DNA from: Ceratobasidium sp. AG-K
Lineage: Eukaryota; Basidiomycota; Agaricomycetes; Cantharellales; Ceratobasidiaceae
DNA length: 64,000 nt
Direction: 5' to 3'
Assembly: GCA_037039685.1 (NCBI GenBank)
Contig: JAWNGF010000004.1
Span: forward strand, 2,108,001-2,172,000
A model generated the notes under the pieces. It had not been told where the DNA came from. It worked only from the letters and a program-made list of their open reading frames with translations, and did not search any database. This document shows positions 8,383-20,218 of the stretch, piece after piece. Position 1 is the stretch's first letter, and each line of letters opens with the position of its first letter. The translations under genes were made by a program, and so were the position numbers.

Positions 8383-10554
8383 ATGGGCAATCAATCCTCA
8401 AGTACAGCGTCTCAAAGGAGCGAGGCTCCAACAGCGACAATAGTCAAAATCCAATCAAACCCCTCAAGAGGAGCAAGGGAATGGGCAGGCGATTGGACGG
8501 CACCACTTAGAAGTGGCAGCCGCACGTCAAGACTCCCTTCTACCAGCGTCCCAGGAGGAATTGGCAACATTATCAAAACATCAGGAACTCAAGAAGAAAC
8601 CAGGATTTCAAACAAGCAAGGGTCCACCTCACCAACAATTCGAGTAGTTGAAAATCCAATCAACACACCACCACCAGCAGCTCCAGTTGTCACTCTCCAT
8701 GGGGAAAGTGTGATTAGCCCTAGGGCTGTGTGCGTGATTAGGATACCAGGACCACTTAGAAATGCAACCCCAGGACCATCAAACACCGGGACAACAGGGA
8801 CTAGATGACCTTTAGCATTTCCCAATTTTGGAATGCAATTTCCACCACCAATAGCTACCCCTGCATCCATGCCACCACTAGTAGAAGTCCCTAGGACTCA
8901 CAGTGCCCTGAGCATGCCATCAACCTTCCAATCACAAAGAAGTGTTGAGTCAATTTCACAAGATGAAGGACTGAGACAAGAACGACTGATGGAAAACATG
9001 GAGGGAAATCCAATCCAAACCCTGGAAAGGATCTTCAACACCCTCCAGATCCAATATCAACAGGAGAACGCAGTCCAAGCCCTTAGAATTGAAGGGTTGG
9101 AGCAACAATGGGATCTACAAACCCAAGATACAACAAACATGATGCAGCAAATTGAGTGCATCACCTCTAGAACAGAAGATGGAGTCAATACTTTCTATGA
9201 AAGGCTGAGGAATGTCAATTGGGTTCAACAGCAAATCCTTGAAGTCTTTGAATGATTGGTTGAAAATTCCGAACAAATCAACAACAGGTTGAACAATTTT
9301 GATCTCCTGATGAACCAGACCTTGCAAGGACAAACCCAGCGTATCACACGCATTGAAGAAACCCTAGGAAGAATGGCGGAAGGAATGAGGAACATGACCA
9401 TCACCCTTGGAAGGATTGATGAGGAAGTCACCAACGGATTCCAGGATCAAACCACTAGGATTCAAGAAGTCTGCTTACAAACCAGGGAAACGTTTGACCT
9501 TCTTGAACAAATTGGTGCCAATGCCCAAGCAGAATCCAAACACCAAAGGGAAGAATCACAACAAACCTCCATCAAGGCCCCACAATGACAAGAACCACCC
9601 CCTCATCTTCCACCACAGGGACAACAATCACCCTCATTTGAGATACAAGGACAATCTGGATATCAAATCAGGGATGAAGGAAGAACCTTTATCATCCAAA
9701 CAAATCAAGGAGGCAATGGAGGAAACTCAGGACCACGCATCAAAATGCCAAACGCCTTTGAAGGAACAAGGGGAACAGCAGCTGAAACCTTCCTTGCAAT
9801 AATGAAGGCCTACTTTTGTCTGAACCCTACTCAATACGACACAGATGAACAGTGTATTATTGCAGTATTGATGAACATGGCCAAAGGACCTGCTGGAAAT
9901 TGGGCACAGCCAGTTCTGAACAGATACAACAACAATCTAGACCATCCATGGCTAGATTCATGGGATGCTTTCCAAGAAGCTTACAACAGACAATGGAGCA
10001 ACCCCAGCAAGAAGGTTCAAGCCAAACAAGGGATCCAATGACTTTACCAAAACAAAAGCATATCCAAATATGTCTCTGACTTCCGACTTCTTTCCCAAGA
10101 ACTTGACTGGAACGACGCAGCACTAGCAGCATGATTCAGACAAGGACTGAACCGCTTCATCAAAGCAGAGCTTGTTTGTGAAGAACTCAGGGACAGAGTG
10201 GGAGCAGAACAGCAAGATCTTGAAGGATGGATCAATATTGCCCTGCAAGCAGAGGAAATCAACAAACTGACCAATCCAGTTAGCACAAGGAAGAAGAATG
10301 AACAACCAACTCAAGCAGAAGGTTCCAAGACCCAGAAGATCAAAGGGGATCTAGTCCCAAAGGAAGAAAAGAAACGCCAAAGGGAAAACAACCTCTGCAT
10401 CAAATGTGGGGAAGCAGGTCACAATCTTGCTGACTGCACAAAGGAGTGGACCTACAAGGACAAAGGAAAGAAGCCTGTGAAAGGGAAAGCCGCTGAACTC
10501 AAAGTTGAGAAAGTGAATGAGAACGGATCCACCAATTCCGAGTCAGAAAACTAG
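8383..10554 (+). pseudogene. gag: Gag of element D, five in-frame TGA codons
   Basis: One continuous reading frame of 724 codons from ATG 8383 to TAG 10552-10554, broken only by TGA at 8806, 9253, 9586, 10039 and 10132. No TAA or TAG occurs inside it. It has the family layout: Ser/Pro-rich N-terminus, coiled-coil middle, capsid-like region near 9745-10200, and a CCHC knuckle (CIKCGEAGHNLADC, about 10396-10437). All five stops fit CGA to TGA change. Pol lies in the -1 frame, but I do not see a canonical slippery heptamer here. Confidence 0.85.
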
Positions 10555-10571
10555 ATGGGCATCTCTCCACT

Positions 10572-11028
10572 GTGTGTGAAGATGCCCCAACATCCTCTCT
10601 GCAAAATGTATACTATTGCAAGGCTACAAATGAAACACCCATGGTATACACAACCGCGGAGGGAATCACGGAAAAAATCTCAACTCTCATTGACTCCGGC
10701 TCGTCTAGAAACTTCATCTACCTGAACTTTGCCAAGGAAAACAATATCCCTTTGACCAAGTTACAAAGCCCCAGAAGCATTGAAACCATTGACGGAAAAA
10801 CACAAAAAGATCAGATCCAGTTCAGGTGCAAGCTGAAATTTGATCTAGAAGGAAGAACTTTCTACTAAAAAATCTATGTCATGAACACTGGCACACAACC
10901 CATGATTTTAGGAATGCCATGGCTGAAGGAAACCAACCCTGAGATATCCTGGTCCCCCTTTGCTATCAAATGGAAAACAGAACTTCCCCTTATTGCCAAA
11001 GCAGGACTACTTCAGGAACTACCAAGAG
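10572..11028 (+). pseudogene. pol: Pol of element D, N-terminal part (protease)
   Basis: First 457 nt of D pol. It contains the aspartic protease motif LIDSGSSRNF, then is cut at 11028 by the copia element. An in-frame TAA (10866-10868) stands where relatives have a Gln codon. The frame resumes at 15936 with no base lost once the AAGAG duplication is removed. Confidence 0.85.
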
Positions 11029-11297
11029 TGTTGAATATATACAGTCTTATACGTAGATATATGCGCATCACGTGATTGTGTCCACATGAACGCACACTTC
11101 GCGGAAGTTTTACCCTCAGTTCTCTACTCTCAAGTAGCACGAGCTGAGGTATAGTTTAGTTTTTACTTTTCTTTTCTATTGCTTATATTTCCTGTAGATA
11201 CAAAACTATCTAGGTATATATATGCGAGTTCTCTACTCTCAAGTAGCACGAGCTGAGATACAAAACTATCTAGCTCGGCACTGCGCTAATCTCAAAA
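11029..11297 (+). repeat. 5' LTR of the copia element (269 bp)
   Basis: Starts TGTTGAATAT and ends TCTCAAAA, judged from the target duplication and the adjacent primer site. A 31-bp segment at 11118-11148 is repeated at 11227-11257, and a 17-bp segment at 11197-11213 recurs at 11257-11273. A TATA-like GTATATATATG lies near 11214. A CACGTG E-box core is at about 11069-11074. Confidence 0.92.
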
Positions 11298-11311
11298 GGT
11301 TATGAGCCCTG
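11298..11311 (+). other. Copia primer-binding site matching the initiator tRNA-Met anticodon arm
   Basis: GGTTATGAGCCCTG directly follows the LTR. It is complementary to the anticodon-arm sequence CAGGGCUCAUAACC of eukaryotic initiator tRNA-Met, not to a tRNA 3' end. Half-tRNA-iMet priming of this type is known for Drosophila copia and yeast Ty5. The ATG complementary to the CAU anticodon (11302-11304) is also the first Met of the polyprotein frame. Confidence 0.82.
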
Positions 11312-14300
11312 GTAGCGTCAAAAGTGAAGCAGAAGAGGACCCAGTTAGCGCTGTAAACGCTACTAGCTCAACAATGGCATCGACCGACGCTTACCTTAGC
11401 AAGAAAACCTACGAGATCCCCCTCTTGAAGGACGACGGATCCAACTATGATTCGTGGAAGTTCCGCCAAACGACGGTCCTACGAATTCGAGGACTGCTCA
11501 GGATCGCATACGGCACTGAAGTACCGCCTGAACCGCTCACCGAGACCGATAAGAAAGACTCTGCGAAAGTGTCGGAAAATAAGTCAGCGATTGAAAAATG
11601 GCAAAAACGAGACGACGACGCATTCGCTCAGATTACCTTGAATATGGAAGATGGGGCGATGGCCAACGTGATCGAGACGACATCGGCGCATGAGGCATGG
11701 ACGAAAATTATCGAGCGCTGGGAAGGAAAAGGGATGCAATCTCTATCCTTTTACTATCAGCAATTCATGAATGCAAAAATCGAGGAAGACGAGGACTTAT
11801 CTATCGCATTTAACAAGATCCGATCGACCGCGTCCAAAATGAAAACCCTTGGAGAAAACGTTACCGACCTTATGCTCGCGCAAGTCTTCATGAATGCGCT
11901 CCCCCCGTCCTATGCGATCGTCAGCACGGTCATCCAGACGTCCAGCCAGAACGGTTACATTACGCCCAACACCGTTGTCAAAGCGGCATTAGCTGAAGAG
12001 GAACGACGGAAGAAAGGAGGCGGACTTACGGCAATGTATGCTCAAGCCTCAAAGCCCAAATCCAAGAAGCCGAGCAACCCGAAAGGCAAGAAGAAGGCAA
12101 AGGGTCCCCTATGCGATAATTGCGCCAAGCCCGGGCACACAAAAAAAGAATGCTGGGCTAAAGGAGGCGGAGCGGAAGGGACTGGACCACACCAAAAGCG
12201 ACGAGCCGCTAAGTCAACCAAATCAAAACCGAGCGAATCGAGTTCCGTACCTAAAACCGAGTCGGCCAAAGTGGCTCTGACGCCTGCTGAACCCGAGGAC
12301 ATGCCATCGATATATGCGATGCCGGCCGTGGACGATCTGTCAGCCAGAGACACATGGCTGCTCGACTCTGGCGCGTCAAAACATATAACTCGAAATCGAG
12401 CATGGTTTTTGACTTACCGGCCATTGGTACCACCAATTCCAGTTCAAGTGGGCGACGGAAACCTGACAAATGCGACCGGAATCGGCCGAGTGATGCTTAC
12501 GCTATGCAACGGAGCCCATAAGGAGACCGATATGGCGATCGAGAGTGTGCTGCACGTACCTGGACTGCACGCCAGTCTTATGTCGGTCAAACAGCTTGCC
12601 AAACGCGGCACCTTTGTTATGTTCGGCGACGACGATGCGAGGCTGCTCGAGAATAAGGGCCGTGGACCCGAGATCGGCTACGCACGCGAGTTAGGAGTCC
12701 AACTATACCGACTAAATGCGCGTGTTAAACACGCAGAACCTACCGCCTACGTTGCTACGATCGAACCAAAAAGCCTAAACGACGAGGACGACCTAGAAGC
12801 GAGCGAATTCATCGCATATACGGCCAGTCACATCGCTCGAGCCGATTTATATACCTGGCACCGTCGTCTAGGACACATAAACTACAAATACGTCCTGGAT
12901 ATGGTCAAAAAGGGCGCCGTTCAAGGAATGGATATTGTAGGCAGTCGCTTACCTCCAAAACCGACATGCGAGCCGTGTCTTAAAGGCAAACAAACTTGCG
13001 CCCCGTTTCCGACGTCAACTAATCGAGCGTCCGACGTACTTGAGCTGCTCCATAGCGACCTACACGGCCCGACACCCGTTCAGGCGATTCAAGGCTATCA
13101 GTACTTCGCTGTCACGATCGACGATAAGTCCCGCAAGATATTCGTTCACTTACTTAAGCACAAGAACGAGTACGCGAAGCACTTCCAAGAGCTAAAAGCG
13201 TCAGTGGAGAATCAAACGGGCAAGCGAATCAAACACTTACGGACCGACGGCGGAGGCGAATACGCATCGAACGCCTTTGAAACCTGGCTGAAATCGCAAG
13301 GGATCAAGCACCAGAAGACCAAGGCGGACTCCTCGGCGAGCAACGGCATTGCAGAGCGAGCGATTCGCACATTAAACGACAGTCAGCGAGCGATGCGAGC
13401 GGACGCAGACTTACCCGACAAATACTGGGGGCTCGCGATCATCCACGCCGCATACATCTGGAATGTAACGCCGAAACGGGCACTCGACGGTAAAACCCCG
13501 GACGAAATTTTTACGGGCAAATTACCCGACGTATCCCGGCTCCGAACCTTTGGATGCAAGGCATGGGCTCGAGTACCCGATGGTCAACGCACGAAGCTGC
13601 AGGCACGTTCGCTTGAATGCACTTACCTTGGATTCGCTCCAGGTCGCAAGGTGCACATACTCATCCAGCGCCCGATTGGTCGCGTAATCACGTCACGTGA
13701 CGTTGTATTCGATGAAGGAGGCGAGACCTGACAGCGAGTAGTAATCGAGGACTTCGAGGACGAGTTCCCCGAGAAAGTGGGCGACCAGGAGCACCCCGAG
13801 CCGTCGCCTGAGACCGCTGCTGAGCCAGAGCCAGAAAGCCACAAGTCAGAGCGCCAGCAAGAGTCCGAGTCCGAGTCCGAGCCAGAAGAGCCCGAGTCCG
13901 AGTCCGATATCGAGCTGCAAATCGAGCCAGAGCCAGTCGATCCAGAGCCACCAGTCGTTCAGCCCGAACCTCCACGTCGATCAGGTCGAGTTACGAGACC
14001 GCCAGTACGATACGGAGCTCAAGTGGGCGCGCAGAACGAAACTGCCACGCGAGCCGATAAGCCAATGACCGAGAGCGCTCTAAATGCGTTAATTGAGCAT
14101 CCACCCGACACATACGCAGAAGCGATGGCAAGGCCAGACGCCAATCTATGGCTCGAAGCTATGATCGAAGAAATTAAATTGATCACCGAGCATAAAGTTT
14201 GGAAACCGGCCGATAGACCGACTCACAAGCGGGTCATCAAATGTCGATGGGTGTACGCATACAAGCGCGACGTCGATGGCGAAATCCTCAAGTACAAAGC

Positions 14301-15627
14301 TCGACTCGTCGCCAAAGGGTTTCTCCAAGCCCCAGGTGTCGATTATGTCGAAATATTGTCGCCTGTTGCCGCATCGGACGCATATAGGGTACTTTTCAGC
14401 ATCGTCGCGAGCGAAGACCTCAAATTACTTCAGCTCGACATCAAGACCGCGTTCCTGCATGGCGTCGTCGAGGAGGAGCTCTACATGGAGCAACCCGAGG
14501 GCTTTGCCGAAGGCAATCATGTCTGGCAACTCGTCAAAGCGTTATACAGTCTGAAACAAGCCGCCCGAGCGTTTTACCTTCGACTCAAAGAGGTTCTTGA
14601 GGCGATCGGATTCATGAGGACCGAAAGCAATCATGCCGTGTTCATTCAACGGGATGGCGATAAGTTGGCGATAATTTTAGCTCATGTGGACGACATGCTC
14701 CTAGCCGGCAAACCTCTTTCATTTCTGGAGGAAATTAAATCGAAAATGCGCGAATCTTTCGATATTGTCGATCTAGGCGAGGCACGCATGTTCGTAGGGG
14801 TCGAAATCGAGCGAAATCGCGAGGCCGGTTCACTCAAGATTTGTCAAAAGCGATATATTAGTGATATACTAGCTCGATTCAGCATGACCGAGGCCAAACC
14901 ATGGGACACGCCAATGGCAGAGTCACCAAACCTGCCCAAACTCGATACTCCGACCGTCGATCGAACGCTTTATCAGCGTGGAATCGGATCGCTTATGTAT
15001 GCGATGATTTCGACCCGTCCCAACATCGCTTTTGCGACCGGATTGCTTGCCCAACACGCCGCTAATCCTGGCAACGAGCATTGGTCAGCATTCAAGTGGG
15101 TTTTACGATACCTACAAGGCACGAAGGCACTCGGGATCGTGTTCGAACAATCCAAATCGTCAGACCCAATCGGGTATGTCGATTCCGACTACGCTGGCGA
15201 TCCTAATACAAGTCGATCAACTACCGGTTGGATCTTCCAACGAGCCGGAGGGAGCGTTGCTTGGTCATCACGTAAGCAGCCGACAATTTCCTTATCGAGT
15301 ACCGAAGCCGAATACGTCGCCGCTGCGAGCGCCGCCCGCCAATTAATTTGGCTTCGTCAATTCCTTGACGAACTCGGATTTTTATCGAAAGGTCCGACAA
15401 CCTTGCTTACCGACAATCAATCGAGTATCGCATTGGCCAAGAGCCCGGTCAATCATCAAAATACAAAACACATTCGAGTAAAGCATCATTTTATTCGAGA
15501 AGTAGTCGCACTTCGCAAAGTCGACCTTCAATTTATTCCGACCGACCAACAGGTCGCCGATGCGCTTACCAAACCACTCGGACGCGTCAAATTCCCCAGT
15601 TTTGTGACTGGGATGGGAATGTTTTAA
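11302..15627 (+). pseudogene. Copia Gag-Pol polyprotein, one in-frame TGA
   Basis: A single frame of 1441 codons interrupted only by TGA at 13729-13731, consistent with CGA to TGA. Domains in order: Gag/UBN2-like region (from about residue 40), CCHC knuckle (CDNCAKPGHTKKEC, about 275), aspartic protease (LLDSGASKHIT, about 353), GAG-pre-integrase (WHRRLGHINY), integrase core with D...D...E (DGGGEY, NGIAERAIRT), copia reverse transcriptase (CRWVYAYKRD ... LAHVDDMLLAG, the YVDD box read as HVDD), and RNase H (GYVDSDYAGD, SSTEAEY). An acidic Glu/Pro/Ser linker follows the stop. The start at 11302 is inside the primer site; a second ATG at about 11374 is an alternative. Confidence 0.92.
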
Positions 15628-15661
15628 ATCTTTTCATTTTTCGTCTAATCCTGAGTGGGCG

Positions 15662-15930
15662 TGTTGAATATATACAGTCTTATACGTAGATATATGCGCA
15701 TCACGTGATTGTGTCCACATGAACGCACGCTTCGCGGAAGTTTTACCCTCAGTTCTCTACTCTCAAGTAGCACGAGCTGAGGTATAGTTTAGTTTTTACT
15801 TTTCTTTTCTATCGCTTATATTTCCTGTAGATACAAAACTATCTAGGTATATATATGCGAGTTCTCTACTCTCAAGTAGCACGAGCTGAGATACAAAACT
15901 ATCTAGCTCGGCACTGCGCTAATCTCAAAA
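15662..15930 (+). repeat. 3' LTR of the copia element (269 bp)
   Basis: Same boundaries as the 5' LTR, preceded by a purine-rich GAGTGGGCG tract. It differs from the 5' LTR at two positions, both CpG versus TpG or CpA. Confidence 0.93.
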
Positions 15931-15935
15931 AAGAG

Positions 15936-18900
15936 AACTTGAAGAATTCAAGGACGTCTTTGACATAGAAAAATATGACAAACTCCCTGAACACAGGGAA
16001 TGGGATTGTAGAATTGACTTCTATGACAACAATCAGCTTCTGAAACCAAAAAAGGCCTACCCTCTGTCACCAAGGGAAAGAGAAGCAACAAAGGAATATA
16101 TTGAGAACAAACTCCGGTCAGGACGTATCAGACCCAGCAAATCTCCCCTTGCCGCAAGCCTCTTCTTTGTCAAAAAAGCCCTGAAGGAAGGACAAACCAT
16201 CCCTGACCTACATCCTGTTGTTGACTACAAAGGAGCAAATGAAGAAACCATCCCGGACCGCTACCCTATTCCACTTCTTGAACAACTACTAGAGATATTC
16301 AAGAAGACTGGAGAAAGTTCAAAGGAAGAACTTTTCATCACTTCCCTTGATCTGAAGAATGGCTTTTGGAATGTCAGAATCAGAGAAGGAGATGAATGGA
16401 AGACAGCATTTATCACCTCAGAAGGGCTATTTGAATACACCATGATGGCCTTTGGCCTCAAGAATGCACCATCTACTTTCCAAAGAATGATGGACCACAT
16501 CTTCAGGGACATGATTGGAGTGAAGATCGTGGTCTACATTGATGACATCCTTATCATTTCTTGAGGAAGAGATCAACACACCATAGATATCAAGGAAGTC
16601 TTGCAATGATTGAGGAAGAACAACCTCTTTGGAAACCTGAAGAAATGTACCTTCTATGGAAAAGGAGCCAACTGGGTTGGGTTTGTTGTCAACAAAGACA
16701 GCATCTCCATGAACAAAGACAAAATCAAGACTATCCAAGAATGGCCCACTCCCAAAACCGTTAAACAACTACAGGCGTTCATTGGTTTCTGCAACTTCTA
16801 TAGGAGATTCGTGGTAGCCTTCTCCTTGATTGTCAAACCCCTGACCCAATTGACAAGAAAGGACAAGAAATGGGAATGGAATGCAGAACACCAGGAAGCC
16901 TTTGATTCCCTGAAGGACGTCATATCAAGAGAACCAGTGCTTGCACATCCTGACAAATCAAAGCAGTACTTTCTTGAAACAGATGCCTCAGGAGTTGCAA
17001 TGGGAGCTATTCTTAGCCAGTGACAAAAGGACGGATATTTACACCCAGTAGGGTTCCTCTCAAAAAGCTTCAAGGAAGCAGAGCTGAATTACAACACGCA
17101 TGACAAGGAGCTTCTTGCCATTATAGAAGCATTGCGACACTGGCACATTCACCTTGAAGGAACAAAGGAACCAATAGTGATCTACACAGATCACAAAAAC
17201 CTTACTTACTGGCAGAAGGCCAGCACCTTCAACCAGTGACACAACAGATGGCTCCTCATGCTAGCAAGTTACAATTTTGAGATCCACTACAGACCTGGCA
17301 AAATGTCAGAAAAACCGGACATCCTTTCCAGAAGAAGCAATTACAACAATATTGCCTCTGCTGAACAAGTGATGATCTCTGCCAAACATTTCAAGGGATT
17401 CCCAGCCCTGATGAGCAACAACAACATTGCGGAAATCAAAGAAGCCCTGGAGGAGGATGAAAGCCTGGAAACCCTGATCAAAAGCACCAAAGGAAAGGAA
17501 GACCTACCACCCTCCGTGAAAAAACAGTTCAAGGACTACAAAATGAACAAATATCTCCTGTGGTACCAAGGGAGAATTGTTGTCCCTGACAAAAAAGACA
17601 TCAAGCTGAAGCTTCTCAAGCTCTACCATGATTTGCCCATTGCGGGGCACCAAGGACAAGCCAGGACTCTAGAACTCATTGCTAGAAACTACTACTGGCC
17701 AGGCATGAAGGCTCAAGTCAACAAGTATGTTGACAGTTGCAAAGCATGCCAGAGGGGGAAGGGAAGCAAAGGACACCTACCACTCAAACCCTTGCCCATT
17801 CCAGAGAAACCTTGGGAAAATATTGCATATGATTTCATAGTGAAATTACCAAGATCACAAGGGTTTGACAGTGTCCTTGTTGTGATGGACCGCTTTTCTA
17901 GAATGGCACACTTCATCCCCTGCAAAGAATCCACAAACTCAGAAGAACTAGCTGATATTTTTGTGAAGGAAGTATGGCGCCTTCATGGTTTCCCCAAAAC
18001 CACTGTCTCAGATAGAGGAACCACCTTCAAATCACACTTCTTAGAAGCAGTCTACAAACGGCTAGGAATCCAAGGGACGTTCTCCACTGCCTTCCACCCT
18101 GAAATAGATGGCTTGGTGGAGAGAACAAACCAATGGCTTGAGGGATGGATATGCATCTTTGGAAATCACAAGCAGGATGATTGGGCAAAATGGTTACCCA
18201 TCGCAGAGTTCTGCCACAACAACCACAAAAACCAAGTCACAAACAAATCCCCCTTTGAAGTCATCTATGGCATGACTCCCAAATGGTCTATTGAGGACTA
18301 TGTGACTGGATCCCCAGAGGGAGACAAGTGGACAAAGGATATGGAGGCTGTATGGGAAGAAACAAAGGCTCTGATGGAATATCATCAATCAAGAGAAGAG
18401 ACCACAAAAATACAATACAAGGAAGGAGACAATGTCTGGCTCTTGACTACCAACAGTACCACAAGAGGCCCAAGCAAGAAGCTTGATGACAAGAAAACAG
18501 GTCCCTTTGTTGTGAAAAAGCGAATCTCTTCACACGCCTACCAACTTGATCTTCCAAAATCCATGCGCATCCACAACGTCTTCCATGGAAACATGTTGAG
18601 CCCCTATACTGAAGACCTAGACTTCCAACAAAATCAACCCTGACCTCCGCCAATCATGACTGAAGAAGGTGAGGAAGAATATGAAGTAGAGAAGATAGTA
18701 GATTGTCACCAAGACCCTGATGGGCTGAAATACCGCATCAGATGGAAGGGCTACAGCCCTCTGGAAGACACAGAAGAACCAGCGGAGAACTTTGCCAAGC
18801 TGACTCATGTCATGAGAAGGTTCCAGAAGGACTTTCCCACTGGCCCACTCCCCCCGAACTTCACTTCCTCAGAGTACAAAAAGGCAAAGGGGAAAGCAGC

Positions 18901-19423
18901 AGAAATTATCACTCCAGCTTTTCAGCCAACTACTACTAGTACACTGCAAAACACTTCCTCCACCACAAAAAACTCTTCCTCACTCTACCAACAATGCCTG
19001 CCACTTGCACCGCCACCACCTCTGCCTTCTCCTGGGTCCCTGATTACAAGAAGGCTAGAGCCTACGGAAAGGCCCTCAAGCTCGCAGGACCAGGCAAGTT
19101 TGCCATCAACAACCGGGACACGGCCCCCTGGTCCCTCAATGAAGCCAAGGCTCTTGCCGAAGCCCTTGAGCCTGGCATCCAGCTGGGGTACATTCCCCTG
19201 CGGGAGCAGGCAACCATCAAATGGGACAAACAGCATACGTCCCTCATCACCCCTTGCCTTGGCTCCCTCCTCTGGGTCAGCCACCCAGAATCCTGGCCTT
19301 CTGATCCCACTGACATTGGTTGCAACAAATACTACCACTGCCATGGTTGTGTTGGACTCACTGTCCAGGATGTTGTCCTCAAGAGCGCGGATGCCTGGAA
19401 CCGCAACACTGGTTTCAAATTAG
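15936..19423 (+). pseudogene. pol: Pol of element D, C-terminal part (RT-RH-IN-chromodomain), five TGA codons
   Basis: Continues the D pol frame after the copia insertion. Reverse transcriptase with YIDDILIIS (about 16535), RNase H (FLETDASG, about 16975), integrase HHCC finger and DDE core (about 17600-18130), chromodomain (about 18665-18790). In-frame TGA codons lie at 16562, 16607, 17021, 17237 and 18641. The ones at 17237 and 18641 fall at the same codons as TGA in C (32727) and B (52532), where A has CGA. After the chromodomain the frame becomes Ser/Pro-rich and overlaps ORF3. Confidence 0.88.
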
Positions 19424-20178
19424 AAGGAGACAAATGGTTCAAGCAAGAGAATGACCCTCGCCTTGCCCTCGACAACAACAGACATTGCGACGAGGAGGGT
19501 ATCTGGTGGCAACCATGCACTACAGACTTTGAGTCAGGTTGGCCCATGGACTGTGAGTTTGAACACCTACCAGTTCCCACAAGCACTTACCCAAGAGACG
19601 ATCCCGCCTTCAACACCATCAACTGGTCAAAAGGCACTGACAGAAGTGGCCATGTCAACTTGGCAGGACAACCAATGGGAGACATCAAGGAAGAAGTTGT
19701 CAAAGGCCCCACTGCACCCCCAAGCTCTGAAAGCGGGAGCTACCTCCCTGCCCCTCCCCACGTCACCAGCAAGGAGGCCAAACGAGTCAAACGGGAATGG
19801 GAAGCCACTTGGGACAAGGCCCAGGCAAATGTTGAGGCTTTCATTGCTGACGTGGGCAACGCCATTGCAAAAATGGAACAACACCCCCCAGCCAATCAAA
19901 TGCCTTGTGATGCCAACGTTCTTGAGGCCTACCGCCTTGTCCAATGCGGCTCCTGGAGCATTGAGCAGCTCAACAAATGGCTTGACCACAGACAAGAACA
20001 GTGGTCCCAACGGGAGGCAAGAGAACTCGAGCGCCTACAGGAGCAGCACCAAGAGGAGCTTGACTGCCTCTACCAAGAAAAGTGGGACCGTATGAACGAG
20101 GTCCTTGAGGCGGACATGCGCGCCCTGGCAGAGAGGGTTGGATGGCTGGAGCTGAAGGAATGGGTTGCCCACAAATAG
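18994..20178 (+). CDS. ORF3 of element D, intact 394-residue protein of unknown function
   Basis: Uninterrupted frame from ATG 18994 (Met-Pro-Ala-Thr) to TAG 20176-20178, just upstream of the polypurine tract, overlapping the tail of pol in another frame. It shares with ORF3 of A/B/C the position, the start and a 16-residue signature [FY]xCxGCxx[FL]xVx[DE]VVL (here residues 114-129, Cys116 and Cys119). The middle is Cys/Trp-rich (residues 160-215). Residues about 320-394 are predicted coiled coil, rich in Glu, Arg and Gln. There is no signal peptide or membrane segment. It is the only open frame in an element whose gag and pol carry eleven stops. Function unknown. Confidence 0.78.
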   Translation: MPATCTATTSAFSWVPDYKKARAYGKALKLAGPGKFAINNRDTAPWSLNEAKALAEALEPGIQLGYIPLREQATIKWDKQHTSLITPCLGSLLWVSHPESWPSDPTDIGCNKYYHCHGCVGLTVQDVVLKSADAWNRNTGFKLEGDKWFKQENDPRLALDNNRHCDEEGIWWQPCTTDFESGWPMDCEFEHLPVPTSTYPRDDPAFNTINWSKGTDRSGHVNLAGQPMGDIKEEVVKGPTAPPSSESGSYLPAPPHVTSKEAKRVKREWEATWDKAQANVEAFIADVGNAIAKMEQHPPANQMPCDANVLEAYRLVQCGSWSIEQLNKWLDHRQEQWSQREARELERLQEQHQEELDCLYQEKWDRMNEVLEADMRALAERVGWLELKEWVAHK

Positions 20179-20218
20179 GCAAGTGCACTCCACTACACTT
20201 GCCTTTGTGGGGGGGCAA

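Larger units (their letters stand above)
11029..15930 (+). mobile_element. Ty1/copia LTR retrotransposon inserted in D pol, TSD AAGAG
   Basis: 4.9-kb element flanked by AAGAG (11024-11028 and 15931-15935), inside the protease/RT junction of D pol. It has 269-bp LTRs and a single long gag-pol frame with integrase before reverse transcriptase, the copia order. The two LTRs differ at only two sites, both CpG. Only one stop interrupts the polyprotein, so it is a young insertion. Confidence 0.96.

Noticed and set aside
10543..10572. A -1 slippery heptamer in element D
   Set aside because: Pol is in the -1 frame, but no X XXY YYZ heptamer is visible before the gag stop. It may have decayed.
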